Of a DNA stretch of 64,000 nt, positions 55,685 to 64,000 are shown piece after piece. Position 1 is the first letter of the stretch, and each line of letters opens with the position of its first letter. A program made the position numbers and the translations under genes. Origin of the DNA: Tritonibacter aquimaris. Lineage in GTDB: Bacteria > Pseudomonadota > Alphaproteobacteria > Rhodobacterales > Rhodobacteraceae. The notes below the pieces were generated by a model, which was given only the letters and a program-made list of their open reading frames with translations, ran no database searches and was not told where the DNA came from. The stretch covers positions 62,001-126,000 of the forward strand of contig NZ_WIXK01000003.1 in NCBI RefSeq assembly GCF_009617595.1. Reading direction: 5' to 3'.

Positions 55685-56364
55685 GCCGCCACCTGCGGCG
55701 AAAAGCCGGTTACATCGATGAAACGATCACAGACCTCTTCGCGCGCCGCCTCATCGTGGAAGATCCCCACAATCGCCGCCCCGCGTTCTTTGGCAGAGTT
55801 GATCAGCCCCAGCACGGTAGCCCGGTTTTGCGCGTCCAGACTTGCGGTTGGCTCATCCAACAGCATCGCCGGATAATCATAGGCAAAACCACGCGCGATA
55901 TTCACCCGCTGCTGCTCGCCACCCGAAAATGTTGTGGGGCTCAGCGACCACAGACGTTCGGGGATATTGAGCTGCGCCAGAAGTGTCGCCGCCTTATCAC
56001 GCGCCGCATTCTGTTCCACACCCACGGCCAGCAATGGCTCTGCAACCACATCCAAAGTTGCAACCCGAGGCACCACCCGCAGAAACTGGCTGACATAGCC
56101 CAGCGTTTCGCGTCTCAGCGCCAGAATTTCGCGCGGTTCGGCCTTGGCGACATCCACATCACCAATCAGGATCTCACCGCTTGCCGCAAGATAATTGCCG
56201 TAAATCAGCCGCATCAGGGTGGATTTCCCCGCCCCCGACGCGCCAATCAGACCAACACATTCACCAGGAGAAACCTTGAGGTTTGCCCCCTCCATCACCG
56301 GGATCACCGCGCTGCCCTGATTGTGCAGGGTAAAGCTTTTGCTCACATTATTGAGTTCAATCAT
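55681..56364 (-). CDS. phnL: C-P lyase system protein PhnL
   Basis: 227 residues from the ATG at 56364 with [14 protein letters not shown]. An ABC-type ATPase: Walker [11 protein letters not shown], signature [14 protein letters not shown], Walker [13 protein letters not shown]. PhnL works with PhnGHI in forming the ribose-phosphonate intermediate rather than in transport. Eleven bases separate it from phnK. Confidence 0.95.
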   Translation of the reverse strand: MIELNNVSKSFTLHNQGSAVIPVMEGANLKVSPGECVGLIGASGAGKSTLMRLIYGNYLAASGEILIGDVDVAKAEPREILALRRETLGYVSQFLRVVPRVATLDVVAEPLLAVGVEQNAARDKAATLLAQLNIPERLWSLSPTTFSGGEQQRVNIARGFAYDYPAMLLDEPTASLDAQNRATVLGLINSAKERGAAIVGIFHDEAAREEVCDRFIDVTGFSPQVAA

Positions 56365-56374
56365 TCTCTCACCC

Positions 56375-57145
56375 TCACACTTGCAGAACGCTGGACACCA
56401 GCAACTGGGTGTAGCCGTGTTGCGGGTCATCCAGCACCTGATCGGTCAGGCCGGTTTCCACCACCTGGCCATCTTTCATCACCATCAGACGATCCGCCAG
56501 CAGGCGCACCACCGCCAGATCATGGGTCACGATAATGGCGCTCAGCCCCATTTCGCGCACCAGCCCGCGCAACAGATCCAAAAGCCGCGCCTGAACGGAT
56601 ACATCCAAACCACCCGTGGGTTCATCCATGAACACAAGCCGCGGCCCGGTCACCAGGTTGCGGGCAATCTGCAAACGCTGCTGCATACCACCGGAAAAGG
56701 CCGAGGGACGATCATCGACCCGCTCTTCCTTGATTTCCACCCGGCCCAGCCAATCAATCGCGCGCTCACGAATATCGCCATAATGGCGATCGCCAACAGC
56801 CATCAGCCGTTCGCCGATATTGCCGCCAGCCGAAACCGACATACGCAGCCCATCGCGCGCATGCTGATGCACAAAGGCCCAATCGGTACGGCTGAGCATC
56901 CGGCGTTCGGGTTCTGACATGGTGACCGTGTCCACCGGCCCATCGGCAAGTGTGTCAAACACCACTTTGCCTGCATCTGGTTCCAGATGACCTGCAAGGC
57001 AGTTCAGCAATGTGGATTTACCTGAACCACTTTCGCCTACGATCCCCATCACCTCACCGGGATAAAGATCAAAATTCACGTCGGTGCAGCCAACAAAGCT
57101 GCCGTAGGTTTTGCGAATACCCTGTACCTGCAACAAGGGTGTCAT
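56375..57145 (-). CDS. phnK: C-P lyase system protein PhnK
   Basis: 256 residues. An ABC-type ATPase with Walker [11 protein letters not shown], signature [14 protein letters not shown] and Walker [13 protein letters not shown]. PhnK binds the PhnGHIJ core complex. Its start overlaps the stop of the alpha/beta hydrolase gene by four bases (ATGA). Confidence 0.95.
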   Translation of the reverse strand: MTPLLQVQGIRKTYGSFVGCTDVNFDLYPGEVMGIVGESGSGKSTLLNCLAGHLEPDAGKVVFDTLADGPVDTVTMSEPERRMLSRTDWAFVHQHARDGLRMSVSAGGNIGERLMAVGDRHYGDIRERAIDWLGRVEIKEERVDDRPSAFSGGMQQRLQIARNLVTGPRLVFMDEPTGGLDVSVQARLLDLLRGLVREMGLSAIIVTHDLAVVRLLADRLMVMKDGQVVETGLTDQVLDDPQHGYTQLLVSSVLQV

Positions 57146-57885
57146 AGGGGATCTCCCAAGAATGATGACAAAGTCTGATTAAAAGCGTCTCTCGCGTCCC
57201 AGTTCACCAAATGAGACGCATCCGCCAATGTAGTAAACTGCGCCTGCGCCATGGCCTGTGCCATAGCGTGCGCACGCGCATGTGTGGCCCGGTTCAATGC
57301 GCCCACTACGACAAGCGCAGGTGACGTGATCTGCGCCAGATGGCGGCGGCCATCATAGCGCAAGGCCAGATTCAACACGGCGCGATTGTCTTGCGCACGG
57401 GTCTCTTTCAGGCGCGCAACCAGATAGGCCGCAGCCTCAGCGCTGGCCGCACCCAGATGTTTTGCGGGCAACCACGCCATCCAGCGCGGCGGGATCCGCC
57501 CCATGATCGCAAGCGTTCCCGCCATCAGCGCCCGGCCGATTGGGGTGCTGACCACACAGGGCACCGATTCCGCCAGCACCAGATGGGTCACCCGCTCGGG
57601 GCAACGCGCGGCAATCTCCAGCGCCACCATCCCCCCAAGCGACAGACCCACCAGCGCAAATTCCGCCACACCATCAAGCTGGCGCAGCACATCCTCTGCC
57701 ATGGCTTCAACCGAAGCAACTGGCGGCCTGCCCGCATGCCCCGGCAAGACCGGCGCAATCACCCGATGGGTCTGGCTGAAATGCGCTATCTGTGGCTGCC
57801 ACAGATCCGGATCAACACCCGCGCCGTGCAACAGCACCAGCGCAGGCCCCGATCCGCAATCTATGGTCTGGCGCGGGGTGTTCAT
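57142..57885 (-). CDS. Alpha/beta hydrolase inserted between phnJ and phnK
   Basis: 247 residues from the ATG at 57885, which overlaps the phnJ stop (ATGA); an upstream in-frame codon at 57972 lies inside phnJ. The nucleophile is in VGLSLGGMVALE, LLHGAGVDPDLW is the oxyanion region and DASHLVNWD near the end carries the catalytic His. Translational coupling on both sides places it firmly in the C-P lyase operon, where E. coli has nothing. Its substrate is unknown; a phosphonate ester or side product is possible. Confidence 0.85.
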   Translation of the reverse strand: MNTPRQTIDCGSGPALVLLHGAGVDPDLWQPQIAHFSQTHRVIAPVLPGHAGRPPVASVEAMAEDVLRQLDGVAEFALVGLSLGGMVALEIAARCPERVTHLVLAESVPCVVSTPIGRALMAGTLAIMGRIPPRWMAWLPAKHLGAASAEAAAYLVARLKETRAQDNRAVLNLALRYDGRRHLAQITSPALVVVGALNRATHARAHAMAQAMAQAQFTTLADASHLVNWDARDAFNQTLSSFLGDPL

Positions 57886-58754
57886 GCACCCATCTCCAGT
57901 TCCTCTTCTGTGCCCAATCGGCCAACATGGCCCGCCGCACGGCGCGACCGGCAGTAATCGGTGTCCGAACACACAAACATCCGCCCGCCCTGATCATCCA
58001 TGATCACCTCATCCAGATAGGAGTCTTCGGCCCCACACAGATCACAGGCGTGATCGGCTTTGCTGGCTTCAAACGGGTAATCTTCAAAATCAAGGCTGAC
58101 GATCTTGGTATAGGGCGGCACCGCATAAATGCGCTGCTCACGTCCGGCACCAAACAGCTGAATCGCCGCCATCTCCATTTTCGGATTGTCGAATTTGGGG
58201 ATCGGGCTTGGATCCATCACATAGCGATCTTCCACCTTAACCGGATAGGCATATGAGGTCGCAATCGCGCCATGCTGGCTGATGTCTTCATAAAGCTTCA
58301 CATGCATAAGGCCATATTCTTCCAACGCATGCATCTTGCGGGTCTCGGTCTCGCGTGGCTCCAGAAACCGCAAGGGTTCTGGGATCGGCACCTGATAGAC
58401 CAGGATCTGATCTTCACGCAGCTCGGCTTCAGGAATGCGGTGACGGGTCTGGATGACGCTGGCCTTATCGGTCTCTTCGGTGGTGGCCACCTCAGCCGTG
58501 CGTTCAAAGAACTTGCGGATCGACACCGCATTGGTGGTGTCATCCGCACCCTGATCGATAACCTTCAGCGTGTCATCCGGCGTCAAGGTGGCGGCAGAAA
58601 CCTGCACCCCACCGGTACCCCAGCCATAAGGCATTGGCATTTCACGGCTGGCAAAAGGCACCTGATAGCCGGGGATCGCCAGACCTTTCAGGATCGCGCG
58701 ACGGATCATCCGCTTGGTCTGCTCGTCGAGATATGCAAAGTTGTAGTCAGACAT
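57882..58754 (-). CDS. phnJ: Alpha-D-ribose 1-methylphosphonate 5-phosphate C-P lyase
   Basis: 290 residues from the ATG at 58754 (AAGGA eight bases upstream; the ATG at 58763 touches the AAGG and is less likely). PhnJ is the radical-SAM enzyme that breaks the C-P bond. The four cysteines are seen in CDLC, FVCSD and DYC near the C-terminus. GYQVPFASREMPMPYGWGTGG (in parts) is family-specific. It is 42 bases after phnI. Confidence 0.96.
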   Translation of the reverse strand: MSDYNFAYLDEQTKRMIRRAILKGLAIPGYQVPFASREMPMPYGWGTGGVQVSAATLTPDDTLKVIDQGADDTTNAVSIRKFFERTAEVATTEETDKASVIQTRHRIPEAELREDQILVYQVPIPEPLRFLEPRETETRKMHALEEYGLMHVKLYEDISQHGAIATSYAYPVKVEDRYVMDPSPIPKFDNPKMEMAAIQLFGAGREQRIYAVPPYTKIVSLDFEDYPFEASKADHACDLCGAEDSYLDEVIMDDQGGRMFVCSDTDYCRSRRAAGHVGRLGTEEELEMGA

Positions 58755-58796
58755 ATTGGGCATCCTTTTTCACTTTGGCATCGTGTTGCAAAATGC

Positions 58797-59888
58797 TCAT
58801 TTCTCAGCCTCCTGCGCGGCGACATTTGCCTCAGCCTCAGCACGCAGTTTGCGCACCAGTTCAAGCTCTGCCTGGAAATCCACATAGTGAGGCAGCTTGA
58901 TGTGTTCCAAAAATCCGGTCGCCTGAATATTGTCGCTGTGGCTCAGCACAAATTCTTCATCCTGCGCAGGCGCGCCGGAATTGTCTTCGCCAAGCTCTTG
59001 CCAACGCAGCGCCCGGTCCACCAGCGCCATGGCAATCGCCTTGCGCTCAGTCAGGCCCATCACCAGACCATAACCACGGGTGAACTGCGGCGGTTCCACC
59101 TTGGAGCCTTTGAACTGGTTGACGGTTTCACATTCCGTCAGCTCCATCTCACCAATTTCAATGGCAAATCCCAGCTCGGGGATCTCCATCTCAACCGCCA
59201 CCTTGCCAATACGCAACTCACCAACAAAGGCGTGGTTGCGCCCATATCCACGCTGGGTGGAATAGGCCATGCTCAGCAGAAAACCCTCATCCGCGCGGGT
59301 CAGATTCTGCAGCCGCGTGGCCCGGTCCGCCGGATATGACATCGGCTCGCGAGTGATGTCACGTGGGGTTGCATCACTTTTGAGCTCTTCCTCGATCAGA
59401 CCATCTTGACCCAGAAAGCTTGTCACCCGCGGAGTTGGCTCGGTGCGCCCATCGGCCGTGGGGGCCTCAGGCAATTCCCCTTCGGCAGCCAGTTTGAAAT
59501 CCAGCAAACGGTGGGTGTAGTCAAAGGTTGGCCCCAGAACCTGCCCGCCCGGCACATCCTTAAAGGTTGCCGAAATCCGACGATCACAGGCCATCTCAGA
59601 AGTTTCCAGCGGCAGGCTTGTGCCAAAGCGCGGCAGAGTGGTGCGATAGGCGCGAATAAGGAAAATCGCTTCAATCAGATCCCCGCGCGCCTGTTTGATC
59701 GCCAGCGCCGCAAGATCAGGATCATAAAGCGAGCCTTCCGCCATCACCCGGTTCACCGCCAGCGCCAGTTGTTCGCGGATCTGCGCAATCGAGAGCTCCG
59801 CAATATCCATGTCGCCACGGCGCTCTTCGGCCAGCCAGGCATGGGCATTGTCAATCGCGCGTTCGCCGCCTTTTACAGCTACATACAT
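58797..59888 (-). CDS. phnI: C-P lyase core subunit PhnI
   Basis: 363 residues, the normal PhnI length. PhnI is a nucleosidase that, with PhnG, H and L, couples the phosphonate to ribose triphosphate. N-terminal MYVAVKGGERAIDNAHAWL and central RISATFKDVPGGQVLGPTFDYTHRLLDF (in parts) are typical. Three bases separate it from phnH. Confidence 0.96.
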   Translation of the reverse strand: MYVAVKGGERAIDNAHAWLAEERRGDMDIAELSIAQIREQLALAVNRVMAEGSLYDPDLAALAIKQARGDLIEAIFLIRAYRTTLPRFGTSLPLETSEMACDRRISATFKDVPGGQVLGPTFDYTHRLLDFKLAAEGELPEAPTADGRTEPTPRVTSFLGQDGLIEEELKSDATPRDITREPMSYPADRATRLQNLTRADEGFLLSMAYSTQRGYGRNHAFVGELRIGKVAVEMEIPELGFAIEIGEMELTECETVNQFKGSKVEPPQFTRGYGLVMGLTERKAIAMALVDRALRWQELGEDNSGAPAQDEEFVLSHSDNIQATGFLEHIKLPHYVDFQAELELVRKLRAEAEANVAAQEAEK

Positions 59889-59891
59889 CGC

Positions 59892-60488
59892 TTATCCCTC
59901 CGCTGTGATCTGACTGGAGCGCGGCAGGCCCATCACCTGAGCACCCGCTGTGAAAAAGAAATCTACCCCTTGCGGATAAAGCACGCTGTTGCGCGCAAGC
60001 GCAGGCACATCCGGCAGCATCATCTGAACGCTGTCTTTGATGCCGGGTCCCTTGAGGCGTGCATTGGGGGCGGAAAACTCTGCCAGCTCCACAATCAACG
60101 TGGCAGAGCGATCAGGATATTCCGCAGTGCCAATCCGGTATTGATCAAGCGGCATCAGCGCATCCCATGAGCCCAGGGCAAAATCCGCATCTTGAGCCGC
60201 AACAAGGGGCGCACCAGTGTGAAAAGTGACCCAGCTGCGCAGCGCTGCACTATCGACGTCCTGCGCCAGATAGAGCTTTGTTTCCGGATCACACAGCGTC
60301 AGCAAAAGCGAGGCTGCCGCGTCAGAAATCCCCGCAGGCGCGCATGCACCGGTAATGTCAAAAACTTCACCCGGGCGTGCCATTGCATTCATTGCCGCGC
60401 GAAACGCATGTGCCGCGTCTACGGGCGGATTGGCAAAACCACCGCTGAAATGCGTGTCTGTTGATTGATTATCTGTCTGCTGCATCAA
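59892..60488 (-). CDS. phnH: C-P lyase core subunit PhnH
   Basis: 198 residues. PhnH forms the middle of the PhnGHIJ core. The segment AHAFRAAMNAMARPGEVFDI near the N-terminus and LRGPGI-like LKGPGIKDS in the C-terminal half are recognisable. Its start overlaps the end of phnG by four bases. Confidence 0.95.
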   Translation of the reverse strand: MMQQTDNQSTDTHFSGGFANPPVDAAHAFRAAMNAMARPGEVFDITGACAPAGISDAAASLLLTLCDPETKLYLAQDVDSAALRSWVTFHTGAPLVAAQDADFALGSWDALMPLDQYRIGTAEYPDRSATLIVELAEFSAPNARLKGPGIKDSVQMMLPDVPALARNSVLYPQGVDFFFTAGAQVMGLPRSSQITAEG

Positions 60489-60937
60489 TCCTCTCCCCGC
60501 GCCAGGGTGAAAAAGTCCACTTTGGTTGCTGCTGCTTTGTCGGCCCGCTTGGCCTTTTGGCTGTCGCGTGCGTCGCGCAACGGGGTCAGAACAACCCGCT
60601 CCAGCTCTGCCGCCTCTGCGCCCTGCATCAATGCATCCACCTTGGCGGCGATTTCGGCCTGCACCTTGCTGCGCCCTTGCACATAGCCATGGCCAACCGC
60701 GCCGTTTTCCAGCGACAGCGCGCAGCGCGTCACTGTCATTTCACCCAGATTAAACGGGGCACCGGTGCCGCCCATACGGCCACGCACCATAACGCCCCCC
60801 ACCTCGGGCGCACGCAGCCAGCTAAAGCCGGGATCCCGGCCGAACTCAGCCCAAAGCGTGGCAAGATGATCCGCATCCGCCTGCGCCAGCACACTCATCC
60901 AGGCTTTTCGCGCTGCCTGCATGCTTTCAGTCTTCAT
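60485..60937 (-). CDS. phnG: C-P lyase core subunit PhnG
   Basis: 150 residues from the ATG at 60937 with GAGG seven bases upstream. RAPEVGGVMVRGRMGGTG and NLGEMTVTRC are conserved PhnG segments. First gene of the minus-strand phnGHIJ-hydrolase-KLN run, divergent from phnF with an inverted repeat between them. Confidence 0.95.
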   Translation of the reverse strand: MKTESMQAARKAWMSVLAQADADHLATLWAEFGRDPGFSWLRAPEVGGVMVRGRMGGTGAPFNLGEMTVTRCALSLENGAVGHGYVQGRSKVQAEIAAKVDALMQGAEAAELERVVLTPLRDARDSQKAKRADKAAATKVDFFTLARGED

Positions 60938-60958
60938 GTCATTGGCCTCTTGGCAACC

Positions 60959-60987
60959 TTGTCTAGCTATACTATACAACTAGACAA
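60959..60987. promoter_or_regulatory. Inverted repeat, likely PhnF operator
   Basis: TTGTCTAG and CTAGACAA form perfect 8-bp arms around a 13-base AT-rich spacer that itself contains TATA-like sequence. It sits between the divergent phnG and phnF genes, so a GntR-type regulator such as PhnF bound here could control both. The spacer may also overlap a -10 element. Confidence 0.75.
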
Positions 60988-61053
60988 ATATTAGCTGACT
61001 CGGGTGGCTGCGCCAATCCGCGTTTTGTGAATTTTTCAAGACAAGAGCAGGCC

Positions 61054-61779
61054 ATGCCACCAAACTCCCGCACCCCCGTCTGGAAATCCATTGCCCTGGC
61101 ACTGACAGATGACATTGCGCGCGGCCGCTATCAGACCGGCAGCAAACTACCGTCTGAGGCCCAACTTTCGGCCCAGTTTGGCGTCAACCGGCACACGGTG
61201 CGGCGCGCGCTTGGTGATCTTGCCGACCAAGGACTGGTACATGCGCGTCGCGGCGCGGGTGTGTTTGTGGCCGCTGCACCAACAGACTATCCAATCGGCA
61301 AACGTGTACGCTTTCGCAAAAGCCTGCGCGCGGCCGGGCGTGAACCCAGCGGCAAGCTGCTGGCGATCACCAGCCGCGGAGCTGATGCCAAAGAGGCCGA
61401 GGCGCTGGATCTGGCGATAGGGGATCTGATCTATGCAAGCGACGGCCTGTCCTTTGCCGATGGCCAGCCGGTGACAGTGGCGCAAAGCTGCTTTCCAGCC
61501 GCGCGTTTCCAAGGTTTTGAAGAGGTCCACCGCAAGACCCAGTCGGTAACGGAAACCTTCGCCCACTTTGGCATTGCAGACTACACCCGCGCCTGGACCC
61601 GACTGACGGCGGTTGCCGCCAGCGCAACCCAGGCGCTGCACCTGATGCTACCAGAAGGCGCGCCGCTGTTGCGTTCAGTCAGTGTCAATGTGGATGCCGA
61701 CGGGGTGCCCATTGAATATGGCACCACCTATTTTGCAGGCCCGCGCATCACCCTGACCCTGGCGGCCGAAGACGTCTAA
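61054..61779 (+). CDS. phnF: GntR-family phosphonate regulator
   Basis: 241 residues from the ATG at 61054. A winged-helix domain (residues 1-75: LPSEAQLSAQFGVNRHTVRRAL and GLVHARRGAGVFV, in parts) is followed by a UTRA effector domain (about 90-240). PhnF proteins repress phosphonate genes and release DNA on binding a pathway-related ligand. It is divergent from phnG with the inverted repeat at 60959-60987 between. Confidence 0.92.
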   Translation: MPPNSRTPVWKSIALALTDDIARGRYQTGSKLPSEAQLSAQFGVNRHTVRRALGDLADQGLVHARRGAGVFVAAAPTDYPIGKRVRFRKSLRAAGREPSGKLLAITSRGADAKEAEALDLAIGDLIYASDGLSFADGQPVTVAQSCFPAARFQGFEEVHRKTQSVTETFAHFGIADYTRAWTRLTAVAASATQALHLMLPEGAPLLRSVSVNVDADGVPIEYGTTYFAGPRITLTLAAEDV

Positions 61780-61797
61780 AACTCTCCCGCCCGTCAC

Positions 61798-61818
61798 CGG
61801 ATGTCTTGCCAACATCCG
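61798..61818 (+). terminator. Possible hairpin after phnF
   Basis: CGGATGT-CTTGCCA-ACATCCG makes a 7-bp stem starting 19 bases after the phnF stop codon, but no T tract follows. The rest of the phnF/acyltransferase gap is GC-rich with a 14-base palindrome GCTGCGCGCGCAGC. Convergent genes share this space. Confidence 0.4.
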
Positions 61819-61942
61819 CTCCCGTTGGGCGTGGCGCGCTGCGCGCGCAGCCAGATGCAACCGCAGCGCAGCTGCCGGGCCCAAGGCGCTTTGTGCGGCC
61901 CTTTAGGGCAGCGCAGCGGCGCGGGAGCCCCGCCCTACCTGC

Positions 61943-62557
61943 TCACTCATATTTTTCCAAAAACGCCTCGATCGGCAATGCGCGGAAATCCGGCAATGCG
62001 GCCTGCAACGCCGCATGGCTCCAATCCCACCATGCAAGCGCCTGCAAACGCTCTGCGATCTGGTCATCAAATCGCTTGCGGATCAGCTGTGCCGTATTGC
62101 CGCCCACAATGGTGTAAGGTGCCACGTCTTTTGTCACGATTGCGCCCGCTGCAACAATGGCACCGGTGCCAATCGTCACTTCGGGTTTGATCATCGCACC
62201 ATGACCGATCCAGGTGTCATGGCCGATATGGGCAATCCGTCCTGCGCGTTTGGCAAACCAGGCCGCATCATCGCTTTCATCATCCCAATAAGACGCAGAG
62301 CGATACAGGAAATGATGCAGTGAGGCTTTCTCGATCGGATGATCCGTCGCCCCAATGCGCACAAAACTTGCGATATTGCAGAACTTGCCAACGCGCACAT
62401 TGGCCAGATCACAAAAGCGGTCACAATAGCTGTAATCGCCCATATTCACATGCGCGAGCCGCGTGCCCGCACCAATTTCCACATAGGCCCCAAGCACCGA
62501 GCCGGAAATATGACACTCTGGGTGAACCACTGCTTCATCTGCCTGCAAACGCGCCAT
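61943..62557 (-). CDS. Phosphonate-associated hexapeptide-repeat acyltransferase
   Basis: 204 residues with a left-handed beta-helix: repeated [LIV]-G-x4 units are clear in [45 protein letters not shown] (in parts). It matches the xenobiotic-acetyltransferase group found in phosphonate operons and is different from PhnO of the GNAT fold. It may acetylate an aminoalkylphosphonate or a toxic intermediate. It is encoded downstream of phnE but beyond a terminator. Confidence 0.88.
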   Translation of the reverse strand: MARLQADEAVVHPECHISGSVLGAYVEIGAGTRLAHVNMGDYSYCDRFCDLANVRVGKFCNIASFVRIGATDHPIEKASLHHFLYRSASYWDDESDDAAWFAKRAGRIAHIGHDTWIGHGAMIKPEVTIGTGAIVAAGAIVTKDVAPYTIVGGNTAQLIRKRFDDQIAERLQALAWWDWSHAALQAALPDFRALPIEAFLEKYE

Positions 62558-62604
62558 CTTGCTCTCCTATCTAGACGGGCCTCATTGAACGGAACCTCGC
62601 CTGC

Positions 62605-62632
62605 AAAAAAGGCGCGAGACTTCCCCCGCGCC
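62605..62632 (-). terminator. Rho-independent terminator of the phosphonate transporter genes
   Basis: On the minus strand GGCGCG ... CGCGCC (6-bp stem, ten-base loop) is followed by six T. It lies 23 bases beyond the phnE stop codon, ending that transcript before the acyltransferase gene. Confidence 0.8.
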
Positions 62633-62654
62633 CTGTCATAACTTTGCTGCTGTA

Positions 62655-63971
62655 TTACTTGCCCTGGATCAGACGGCGGCGCAGCCAGCCCGAGAACCAA
62701 TCCATCACAATCACCATCAAGATGATCAGCACGATGTAATAGGCCACCTCTTCCCAGTCCTTTTGGGTGATGATCGCCTGCGTCAGCAGAAGGCCAATAC
62801 CACCCCCGGTGATCGCCCCAATGATGGTGGCGCTGCGGGTGTTGGATTCAAGGAAATACAAAAGCTGGCTGAGCAGAACCGGCGTCACCTGCGGCACCAC
62901 GCCAAAGCGGTAGCGCTGAATGGGTTTTGCACCGGTGGATTGCACCCCTTCGATCTGTTTCTGATCCACGTTTTCCAACGCCTCGGAAAAGATCTTACCA
63001 AAGGTGCCGGTATCCGTGACCAGAATGGCCAGCGCACCGGTCAAAGGGCCCGGCCCAAAGGCGCGCGCCAGAACCACAGTCCAGATCAGGCTGTCCACAC
63101 CACGCACAAAGTCAAACAGGCGACGGGTGGCAAAACGCAGCGCCTTGATCGGCATAAAGTTACGCGTCGCCAGAAAGGCCAGCGGCAACGCGATAATACC
63201 CGCCCCCAATGTGCCAAGGAACGCCATCAGCAGGGTTTCCGCCAAAGCCCAGGCCACATCGCTGTGACGCCACATCTTATTGTTCCAGATGTCGCTCAGG
63301 ATCGCACCCGCTTCACCGCTGACCGCCTTGCCCATCACCTGGCCAAAGCTGAGCCCGTGATAATCACTGTCGAGGGTAAAGAAAAACAGCTCCCAGCCCG
63401 CAAAATACCGGAACACCTCGGACCGGTTGCGTGTCACGGTCAGACGGCCCGCATCGGTTTTGATGGTCATACGGTTGCGCGACAGGTTGATGAAATCGGG
63501 CACATCCCCGGCAGGCAGCTCGGCCTGAATGCCCTGGCTGCGCGACGGCGTTGCCTGCACGGTGCCATAGCCTGGAATGTCATATTCAATGGTTTCAGAA
63601 CCAAAACGCACCTCGTGACCATCTTCCAGATCAATCACGGTGGTTTCACCCAGGCTCACCCACTCAGGTGACGTGCCTTCGGCATAGGCGCCCTTGCGCT
63701 CGCCCTCGATTGCAATGCTCACGGCGCCATTGCGGTTGTCGCGGGTCACATGGGTCTTGTAGCTGTAGCTGTCGCTAACCAGTGTCTTGGCGTTCTCCAT
63801 ATCCGCCTTGGCCCAAAGCGCAGGCACTTCAAAGGCAAAGAACACATATACAAGATACAGCAGCACCAGAATGGGCAGGCCGAAATTCATCATCCGTTTG
63901 CGCGCAAATAGCGTGCGCATGTCGGATTTGATGCCGTTTACATCAATCGGGTTTGTATCCAGAGCACTCAT
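62655..63971 (-). CDS. phnE: Phosphonate ABC transporter permease
   Basis: 438 residues, longer than E. coli PhnE. One N-terminal helix (residues 30-50) is followed by a periplasmic insertion of about 190 residues, then a typical binding-protein-dependent permease domain with about five helices. The EAA loop is in ENVDQKQIEGVQSTGAKPIQRYRFG (in parts). Long PhnE forms of this type occur as the second of two permeases in alphaproteobacteria. Its ATG overlaps the stop of the preceding gene (ATGA). Confidence 0.93.
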   Translation of the reverse strand: MSALDTNPIDVNGIKSDMRTLFARKRMMNFGLPILVLLYLVYVFFAFEVPALWAKADMENAKTLVSDSYSYKTHVTRDNRNGAVSIAIEGERKGAYAEGTSPEWVSLGETTVIDLEDGHEVRFGSETIEYDIPGYGTVQATPSRSQGIQAELPAGDVPDFINLSRNRMTIKTDAGRLTVTRNRSEVFRYFAGWELFFFTLDSDYHGLSFGQVMGKAVSGEAGAILSDIWNNKMWRHSDVAWALAETLLMAFLGTLGAGIIALPLAFLATRNFMPIKALRFATRRLFDFVRGVDSLIWTVVLARAFGPGPLTGALAILVTDTGTFGKIFSEALENVDQKQIEGVQSTGAKPIQRYRFGVVPQVTPVLLSQLLYFLESNTRSATIIGAITGGGIGLLLTQAIITQKDWEEVAYYIVLIILMVIVMDWFSGWLRRRLIQGK

Positions 63972-64000
63972 GCTTTTGCTCCATTTCCAGCACCGTGGGT
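63968..64000 (-). CDS. 3' end of an upstream gene, probably the other PhnE permease
   Basis: Reading the minus strand from the window edge gives ten codons and a TGA that overlaps the phnE start by ATGA. Only the last residues (THGAGNGAKA) are visible, so the product is inferred from position: phosphonate transporters of this type usually have two adjacent phnE genes. Confidence 0.5.
   Translation of the reverse strand, partial: THGAGNGAKA

Noticed and set aside
58272-59339. Long plus-strand open frame (355 codons) over phnJ and phnI
   Set aside because: Antisense to two certain C-P lyase genes; composition is that of a shadow frame.
1-64000. tRNA, rRNA, CRISPR array, prophage or intact insertion sequence
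   Set aside because: No cloverleaf, rRNA sequence, regularly spaced repeats, integrase or transposase was seen on either strand.

Overview
The window reads as a chromosomal segment of an alphaproteobacterium of the Rhodobacteraceae (marine Roseobacter type). This rests on a SAM/SAH-type riboswitch in front of metK (a class known mainly from Rhodobacterales), the order irr / fabA-fabB-fabI, the order miaB ... phoH-ybeY-corC-lnt / metK, and a C-P lyase operon of the phnF | phnGHIJ-KLN type. Gene density is high, many neighbours overlap as ATGA, and I see no rRNA, tRNA, CRISPR array, prophage or intact insertion sequence.

Layout. (1) 1-8.8 kb: an exopolysaccharide locus, with a putative SGNH-esterase/glycoside-hydrolase fusion cut by the window edge, GT2 and GT4 glycosyltransferases, a flippase, a Wzz-like protein, a CpsD-like partner with a degenerate P-loop, and an ExoY-type priming transferase. 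(2) 9.2-12.4 kb: an AraC regulator, a structured stretch resembling part of a group II intron, and two convergent degenerate kinase-like genes. (3) 12.5-21.7 kb: housekeeping genes (rRNA-type methyltransferase, metK, lnt, corC, ybeY, phoH, miaB). Two small envelope genes that share a sequence module are lodged between miaB and phoH. (4) 21.8-26 kb: a glycosyltransferase-like protein, irr, then fabA-fabB-fabI ending at a strong terminator. (5) 26.1-32 kb: a tight six-gene catabolic operon (HAD dehalogenase, hydrolase, PLP dehydratase, EEP hydrolase, pcaD, pcaB). (6) 32-36.3 kb: a BigR/SqrR-like ArsR regulator with two cysteines 66 residues apart, convergent with an ABC-exporter-like protein whose ATPase motifs are ruined and which ends in a cyclic-nucleotide-binding domain; then a DUF3307 membrane protein. 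(7) 36.7-43.9 kb: a peptide-type ABC uptake operon translationally coupled to a class III CoA-transferase. (8) 43.9-53.1 kb: a large MscS channel, divergent from a seven-gene operon of four glycosyltransferases, a histidine phosphatase, a polysaccharide-deacetylase-like protein and a methyltransferase. This is the best candidate for an undescribed pathway. (9) 53.3-64 kb: phosphonate uptake and C-P lyase genes (phnM, a DUF1045 protein with two HxT motifs, phnN, phnL, phnK, an inserted alpha/beta hydrolase, phnJ, phnI, phnH, phnG, divergent phnF, a hexapeptide acyltransferase, phnE and the tail of another gene).

How they work together. The first and eighth regions both point to surface or secreted glycans. 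Region 5 feeds the beta-ketoadipate pathway, although only pcaD and pcaB lie here. Region 9 is a nearly complete route for using alkylphosphonates as a phosphorus source. No phnP is seen; the DUF1045 protein is the candidate for the missing phosphodiesterase step. Functions are inferred from motifs and gene order only; no database search was possible.
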